Part shown: in pieces, positions 15,797-19,555 of the stretch | Layout of the letters: each line of letters begins with the position of its first letter | How positions within the stretch are numbered: the first letter of the stretch is position 1 | Assembly: GCA_946478895.1 (NCBI GenBank) | Contig: CAMLDY010000044.1 | Location: 1-19,555, forward strand | Length of the DNA stretch: 19,555 nt | Origin: an uncultured Gemmatimonadota bacterium | GTDB taxonomy: Bacteria > Gemmatimonadota > Gemmatimonadetes > Gemmatimonadales > Gemmatimonadaceae | Direction: 5' to 3' | Notes under the pieces: generated by a model | Databases searched by the model: none | Seen by the model: the letters and a program-made list of their open reading frames with translations, nothing else | What the model was told of the DNA's origin: nothing | Translations under genes and position numbers: made by a program

Positions 15797-17240
15797 CCCC
15801 AAAGCGTTTCTCACGCTGCAGCGCGCGACGCCCGAGCGACAGGCAATCGAGGAGCGCGTGCGGCATTGGGGCGAGTTCTATCGTCCCGCGCCGGACTCGG
15901 CGGTGCGCACTCAGGCGACGCGGTGCATGGACTGCGGCGTTCCGTTCTGTCAGGGCGACAGCGGATGTCCGGTGCACAACATCATTCCGGAATTCAATGC
16001 GCTGGTGCAGCGCGGAGAATGGCGGAAGGCGCTGGACTCCCTGCAATCGACGAACAATTTCCCGGAGCTGACGGGCCGGCTCTGCCCTGCCCCGTGCGAA
16101 TCCGCTTGCGTGCTCGGCATCGTCAACGAGCCGGTGGCAATCAGGCACATCGAGCAGACCATCGCCGACCGCGGATTCTCCGAGGGCTGGATCACGCCGA
16201 GTGTGCCGGCGCGGGCGACGGGATTCAGCGTCGCTGTGGTTGGCTCAGGTCCGGCGGGACTCGCTGCCGCGCAGCAGCTGCGCAGGTACGGGCACGATGT
16301 CGTGGTGTTCGAGAAGAGCGAGCGCGTCGGCGGATTGCTGCGTTACGGGATTCCGCAGTTCAAGCTGGAGAAGCAGGTCCTCGAGCTGCGGCTGGATCAG
16401 CTGCGCGCCGAAGGGGTGCAGTTTCGCACCGGCGTCGACGTGGGCGTCGACGTGACAGTGAAAGATCTGCGCGCCAGTTTCGACGCGGTCTGCATCGCGA
16501 CGGGAGCGGGAGCAGCTCGCGATCTCGACGTGCCAGGCCGAGGGCTCGACGGAATCGAGCTGGCGATGGATTTCCTGACGGCGCAGAACCGTCGGCTCGA
16601 GCGCGAGACTTCGCTCGATGAGATCGAGCCGGCTCGCGATCGCAAAGTCGTGATCATCGGCGGCGGGGACACCGGGTCCGATTGCGCGGGGACCTGCATT
16701 CGCCAGGGTGCGCTCAGCGTCACCCAGTTCGAGCTGCTGCCCCAGCCTCCGGCGACGCGCGCCGAAAATACTCCGTGGCCGCTGTGGCCGATGCAGCTGC
16801 GCACATCGCACGCGCACGAGGAAGGTGCGCGGCGGGACTGGAGTGTCGCGACGACCGCGTTCACCGGAGAGAACGGCAGAGTGAAGCGGCTTCACGCCGT
16901 GCGTGTCGAGCGCCGCACGCTCGCCGACGGTCGCACCGATTTCGCCGCGGTACCCGACAGCGCGTTCGAGGTCGAGGCCGATCTGGTGTTGCTGGCGATG
17001 GGATTCACTGGCGTCGTTCGCAGTCGGTTGCTGGTCGAGCTCGGAGTCGCGCTCGACGGCCGCGGCAACGTCGCCAGCGACGCGCGTTACGCCACGAGCG
17101 CGGACGGCGTTTTTGCCGCCGGTGACGCGCGGCGGGGGGCATCGTTGATCGTCTGGGCGATTCGGGAAGGCAGGGATGTAGCTGAGAGTATCAATTCATG
17201 GCTTGGATCGCGACGCTCGCCGGCCACCCGTCGTACATAA
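15789..17240 (+). CDS. gltD: Glutamate synthase small subunit (GOGAT beta)
   Basis: The 483-residue subunit passes electrons from NADPH to GltB through FAD and iron-sulfur clusters. The N-terminal cluster-binding region has Cys46, Cys49, Cys54 and Cys60 (CMDCGVPFC, GCPVHN) and a second set, Cys99, Cys103 and Cys107 (LCPAPCESAC). The FAD-binding motif is GSGPAG (152-157), the NADPH-binding motif GGGDTG (291-296), and the closing FAD motif VFAAGDARRGASLIVWAI (441-458). The ATG at 15789 lies inside the end of gltB (eight-base overlap), so the two are co-transcribed and translationally coupled. Conservation ends near residue 470. The last residues (SPATRRT) and the TAA stop are encoded by the outer end of repeat 8 that starts at 17222. 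Confidence 0.97.
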   Translation: MADPKAFLTLQRATPERQAIEERVRHWGEFYRPAPDSAVRTQATRCMDCGVPFCQGDSGCPVHNIIPEFNALVQRGEWRKALDSLQSTNNFPELTGRLCPAPCESACVLGIVNEPVAIRHIEQTIADRGFSEGWITPSVPARATGFSVAVVGSGPAGLAAAQQLRRYGHDVVVFEKSERVGGLLRYGIPQFKLEKQVLELRLDQLRAEGVQFRTGVDVGVDVTVKDLRASFDAVCIATGAGAARDLDVPGRGLDGIELAMDFLTAQNRRLERETSLDEIEPARDRKVVIIGGGDTGSDCAGTCIRQGALSVTQFELLPQPPATRAENTPWPLWPMQLRTSHAHEEGARRDWSVATTAFTGENGRVKRLHAVRVERRTLADGRTDFAAVPDSAFEVEADLVLLAMGFTGVVRSRLLVELGVALDGRGNVASDARYATSADGVFAAGDARRGASLIVWAIREGRDVAESINSWLGSRRSPATRRT

Positions 17241-17292
17241 GCGGGCAGCGGCAAGCTTTGCAGCTGCCACGCTGACGGCTTTTCCCGGGGAA
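17222..17292 (+). repeat. Dispersed repeat arm 8 (GGCCACC-type end facing left)
   Basis: The arm starts GGCCACCCGTCGTACATAA and continues AGCGGGCAGC, as in repeat 6. Its first 19 bases encode the gltD C-terminus and stop. The tail reads GACGGCTTTTCCCGGGGAA. Confidence 0.85.
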
Positions 17293-17313
17293 TCGATCGC
17301 GGCGCTTCTACTT

Positions 17314-17350
17314 GCATCTACAAAACAAAAGCGGGGAGCTTTAAGCGTAG
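17314..17350 (+). repeat. Degenerate repeat arm 10 (CATCTAAC-type), with weak minus-strand terminator
   Basis: GCATCTACAAAAC followed by AAGCGGGGAGCTTTAAGC aligns with the family start (GCATCTAACAGTAC and AAGCGGGCAGC). It lies in tandem with arm 8 and abuts the stop of the minus-strand gene at 17351. On the minus strand AAAGC/GCTTT (17328-17342) followed by TGTTTTG resembles a weak terminator for that gene. Confidence 0.5.
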
Positions 17351-19228
17351 TCAGCTTGCTGCCGGGAGCACGGCACGATGGGTCTTTTCTCCGTCCTCGG
17401 TCAGAGTGATCACCGAATTCACCTTCGGCGCGCGCACGACCTGTCGTCCCCCGGCCGGCCACCTCACCACCAGACTATCCACCGTCCGATCCCCGAGTCC
17501 GAAGTGCAGCACCCGACTCGATTGCGCGAGGTAGCCACCAGCTGGATTGACCTGGCGCACCATCCGGGTGGTCCCCGTCCAAAGCCACGCGACGGCGCCG
17601 ATCGCATCGCGATTGCTCTTTGTCCCGGTCAGCTTCACCTCGAGATAGTTCCGCCGCGGAAAGCGATTGGCGAAGAAGTACGGCCGATCGTTGAAGTTGT
17701 TGACCACGAGCTCGAGCCGGCCGTCGCCGTCGAGATCGGCCGTCGCCGCACTCCGCGAGCTGCGCGCGGCCGGTTGTCCGGCAATCGGACGCGCCTGGTA
17801 CTCGCCCCCGTTCGGCGGATCGACACCGAGTGTGGCCGCGGCATCGGTGAAAGTGCCGTCGCCGTTGTTCATCATCAGCGCGTCAGGCCAGTAATAGAAC
17901 GGATATCCCATCCCCGCGGTGATGAACACGTCTTCGTGGCCGTCGTCGTCGAAATCTCCGGTGGCGATTCCCCACGGCCAGAACGTTTCCAGGCCCGCCG
18001 CTACCGCACCCTCCTCGAATCTGCCGTTGCCCAGATTTCGGTAGAGCGCGTTGCCGAACAACACGTCGTTGTAATCCTCGCCGTGCATCGCGAACTGTTC
18101 CTTCTGACTCGGCAAAAATCGCGGGTCGTTCTCGTCGACGGTCGGACCGCTCGGTGAGTGAAAGCGTACGTGCTGATCGCGCTCCGCCGTCTCCGCCGAG
18201 CCGTGCCGGCGGTCCAGTCCCATCCACATGTCCGAGTGCATGTCGACCGCGAAGAGATCGAGCCGGCCGTCACCGTCGTAATCGAAGACCTTGGCGCCGA
18301 TGGCACCGTGCGGAGTCGGGCCCAGCGTCGACCTCGTGACGTCGCTGAACGTCCCGTCGCGATTGTTGTGATACAGCTGCCCGCGCCCGAACATGCTCGG
18401 CACGAACACATCGGGATATCCGTCGTCGTCGTAGTCGAACACCGCGACGTCGCCCGCCCAGCCGCGGCCTCGGATTCCCGCCTTGTCGGTGACGTCGGTG
18501 AAGGTGCCGTCACCGTTGTTGTGGTAAAGAATGTTGGGCTCGATGGCACTGTTCATCAGGGCCTCGAGGCTCGCTTTGCCGGTGTAGTTGCGGTTGACGA
18601 AATCGAAATTGTCGGTAGTCCAGTGCGCGGTGTTGGCGAGGAACAGATCGAGCCGGCCATCATTGTCGTAGTCGAAGAACACCGCGGCCTGCGAGTGTCC
18701 GACGTGTTCGACGCCTGCCTTGCCGGTGACGTCCTCGAAGCTGCCGTCGCCGCGATTGTGGTAGAGAACATTCCCGCCGCGCGTCGTCGTGACGAAGAGA
18801 TCTTCCCAGCCATCGTTGTCGTAGTCGGCGAAGGTCGCCGCAACGGACACCATTCCATCCATCGACAATCCAGCCGCGCGCGTCACATCCTCGAAGCGTC
18901 CGCCGCCGCGATTTCTGTAGAGCGCGTTCGCGCCGTGTTGATCGAGGAAGTAGATGTCGTCGCGACCATCGTTGTCGTAGTCGCCGATGGCGAGACCCGA
19001 CCCGTGATCGTACAGATTGATGCGAAACTGTTCGCCCTGTTCGTTCGGAAGGTTGTGCATCGTGAACTCGATGCCGGCCGCCTGTGCGCGCTCCTCGAAC
19101 CCTGGTCCGCGCCGCCGTCCGCGACCTCCGATTGCTACGTACGCGACAAACCCCATCGCCACGACCACCGACGCGACGAGCACCGTCGTCCCCACCACCC
19201 CCCGCCGCTCCCGCTGGCTGGAATCCAT
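17351..19228 (-). CDS. Membrane-anchored FG-GAP/VCBS repeat protein with ASPIC/UnbV domain (CRTAC1-like)
   Basis: The 625-residue protein has one N-terminal transmembrane segment (residues 12-33) followed by an Arg/Gly stop-transfer stretch, so it is anchored with the bulk outside the cytoplasm. Seven calcium-binding loops of the D-x-D-x-D-G type mark the beta-propeller: DYDNDGRDD (83-91), DYDNDGWED (135-143), DYDNDGRLD (186-194), DYDDDGYPD (265-273), DYDGDGRLD (316-324), DFDDDGHED (425-433) and DLDGDGRLE (498-506). Each is coupled to LYHN-type and F-DVT turns. The C-terminal ASPIC/UnbV domain (about 537-595) includes HFGLGDRTVDSLVVRWPAGG (575-594). Relatives are surface or adhesion-like proteins, often of unknown ligand. 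It is convergent with gltD. The start codon choice is supported by the membrane segment. Confidence 0.92.
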   Translation of the reverse strand: MDSSQRERRGVVGTTVLVASVVVAMGFVAYVAIGGRGRRRGPGFEERAQAAGIEFTMHNLPNEQGEQFRINLYDHGSGLAIGDYDNDGRDDIYFLDQHGANALYRNRGGGRFEDVTRAAGLSMDGMVSVAATFADYDNDGWEDLFVTTTRGGNVLYHNRGDGSFEDVTGKAGVEHVGHSQAAVFFDYDNDGRLDLFLANTAHWTTDNFDFVNRNYTGKASLEALMNSAIEPNILYHNNGDGTFTDVTDKAGIRGRGWAGDVAVFDYDDDGYPDVFVPSMFGRGQLYHNNRDGTFSDVTRSTLGPTPHGAIGAKVFDYDGDGRLDLFAVDMHSDMWMGLDRRHGSAETAERDQHVRFHSPSGPTVDENDPRFLPSQKEQFAMHGEDYNDVLFGNALYRNLGNGRFEEGAVAAGLETFWPWGIATGDFDDDGHEDVFITAGMGYPFYYWPDALMMNNGDGTFTDAAATLGVDPPNGGEYQARPIAGQPAARSSRSAATADLDGDGRLELVVNNFNDRPYFFANRFPRRNYLEVKLTGTKSNRDAIGAVAWLWTGTTRMVRQVNPAGGYLAQSSRVLHFGLGDRTVDSLVVRWPAGGRQVVRAPKVNSVITLTEDGEKTHRAVLPAAS

Positions 19229-19372
19229 GTCGCCGAAAGTCCAGCCCGGACCCGACGGCGGCGACCGGAAATCGGTGAGCGCATTACCAGGGTTGGTGAA
19301 TCGCTCTCACATCTCGGCGGATAGTCTCGGCCGCTAAGGTCTTTTCACCATTCCAACTGCGGACTCAGACGA

Positions 19373-19452
19373 CGAGACGCGATGCTTCCCGAGAGCTCTC
19401 AGCGTAGCAGCTCTCCAGCTATCAGCTCCGTGCTTTCTTTCATGTGGTGGCC
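19373..19452 (-). repeat. Dispersed repeat arm 9 (GGTGGCC-type end facing right)
   Basis: The core CGAGACGCGATGCTTCCC through GTGCTT (19373-19435) is of the AAGCACGGAGC subtype also seen in composite 5, and the outer end is CATGTGGTGGCC (19441-19452). No left partner arm is found in 19229-19372, which otherwise shows nothing recognisable and must hold the control region of the minus-strand gene at 17351. Confidence 0.8.
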
Positions 19453-19507
19453 GGCCGAAGCGCCCAAGTCTCTCCCCCGCAACGTGTAAAGGCTAGATTC
19501 CAAGAGG

Positions 19508-19555
19508 ATGTATAGACTGGAAGGCGACAGCTCCCCACTCGGCGATTTCACCACC
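19508..19555 (+). CDS. Possible start of a gene running off the window
   Basis: An ATG at 19508 opens a frame that stays open for 16 codons to the window end (MYRLEGDSSPLGDFTT). AAGAGG directly precedes it but with no spacer, which is too close for a normal ribosome-binding site. Open frames also exist on the minus strand here, so this call is tentative. Confidence 0.2.
   Translation, partial: MYRLEGDSSPLGDFTT

Noticed and set aside
19470..19555. C-terminus of a minus-strand gene at the right edge
   Set aside because: Open minus-strand frames exist, but none shows a recognisable motif, and codon usage does not separate them from the plus-strand frame.

Overview
This is a high-GC bacterial chromosome segment. 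Long single-domain secreted enzymes, few strong Shine-Dalgarno sites, a TPR protein, an FG-GAP/ASPIC protein and a Tat-type M24 peptidase together suggest a soil or sediment lineage such as Gemmatimonadota (less likely Acidobacteriota). That placement is inference from gene content, not a database match.

Layout, left to right: a Tat-exported M24 (Xaa-Pro aminopeptidase-like) peptidase (172-1434); a two-gene nucleotidyltransferase module resembling toxin-antitoxin pairs (1531-2507) with an inverted repeat inside its promoter; a convergent lipoprotein serine hydrolase of the class C beta-lactamase fold (2419-3777, minus); a small four-helix-bundle (S23/IVP-type) gene (3962-4345); a secreted prolyl oligopeptidase/oligopeptidase B-like enzyme (4483-6594); an FAD-dependent monooxygenase-like enzyme (6880-8088); a divergent pair, one exported protein of unknown function (8381-8983, minus) and one TPR protein (9165-10619); the glutamate synthase operon gltB-gltD (11063-17240), preceded by a candidate leader peptide and terminator/attenuator; and a membrane-anchored FG-GAP/ASPIC-UnbV protein (17351-19228, minus).

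Most striking is a family of dispersed repeats that occupies most of the intergenic junctions. One arm is about 57-85 bp, with a core reading AAGCGGGCAGC / GCAAGCTTTACAGC / AGCTACGCCGACAGCT and, in longer copies, CATCGCGTCTCGTCGG. Arms carry one of two alternative outer ends (CATCTAAC-type or GGCCACC-CGTAC-type). They occur singly or as tail-to-tail inverted pairs able to form very long hairpins (6614-6849, 10638-10812). One pair (3815-4390) encloses the four-helix-bundle gene, so the unit looks like a small element with about 57-bp terminal inverted repeats and a cargo gene. The outer ends face the flanking genes, so transcription units are bracketed by inward-facing ends, and three genes take their stop codon from a repeat.

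Functionally, gltBD supplies NADPH-dependent glutamate synthesis. The two peptidases and the serine hydrolase fit extracytoplasmic peptide or peptidoglycan-fragment processing. The nucleotidyltransferase pair and the four-helix-bundle gene are the accessory cargo. No rRNA, tRNA, CRISPR array, integrase or transposase was recognised.
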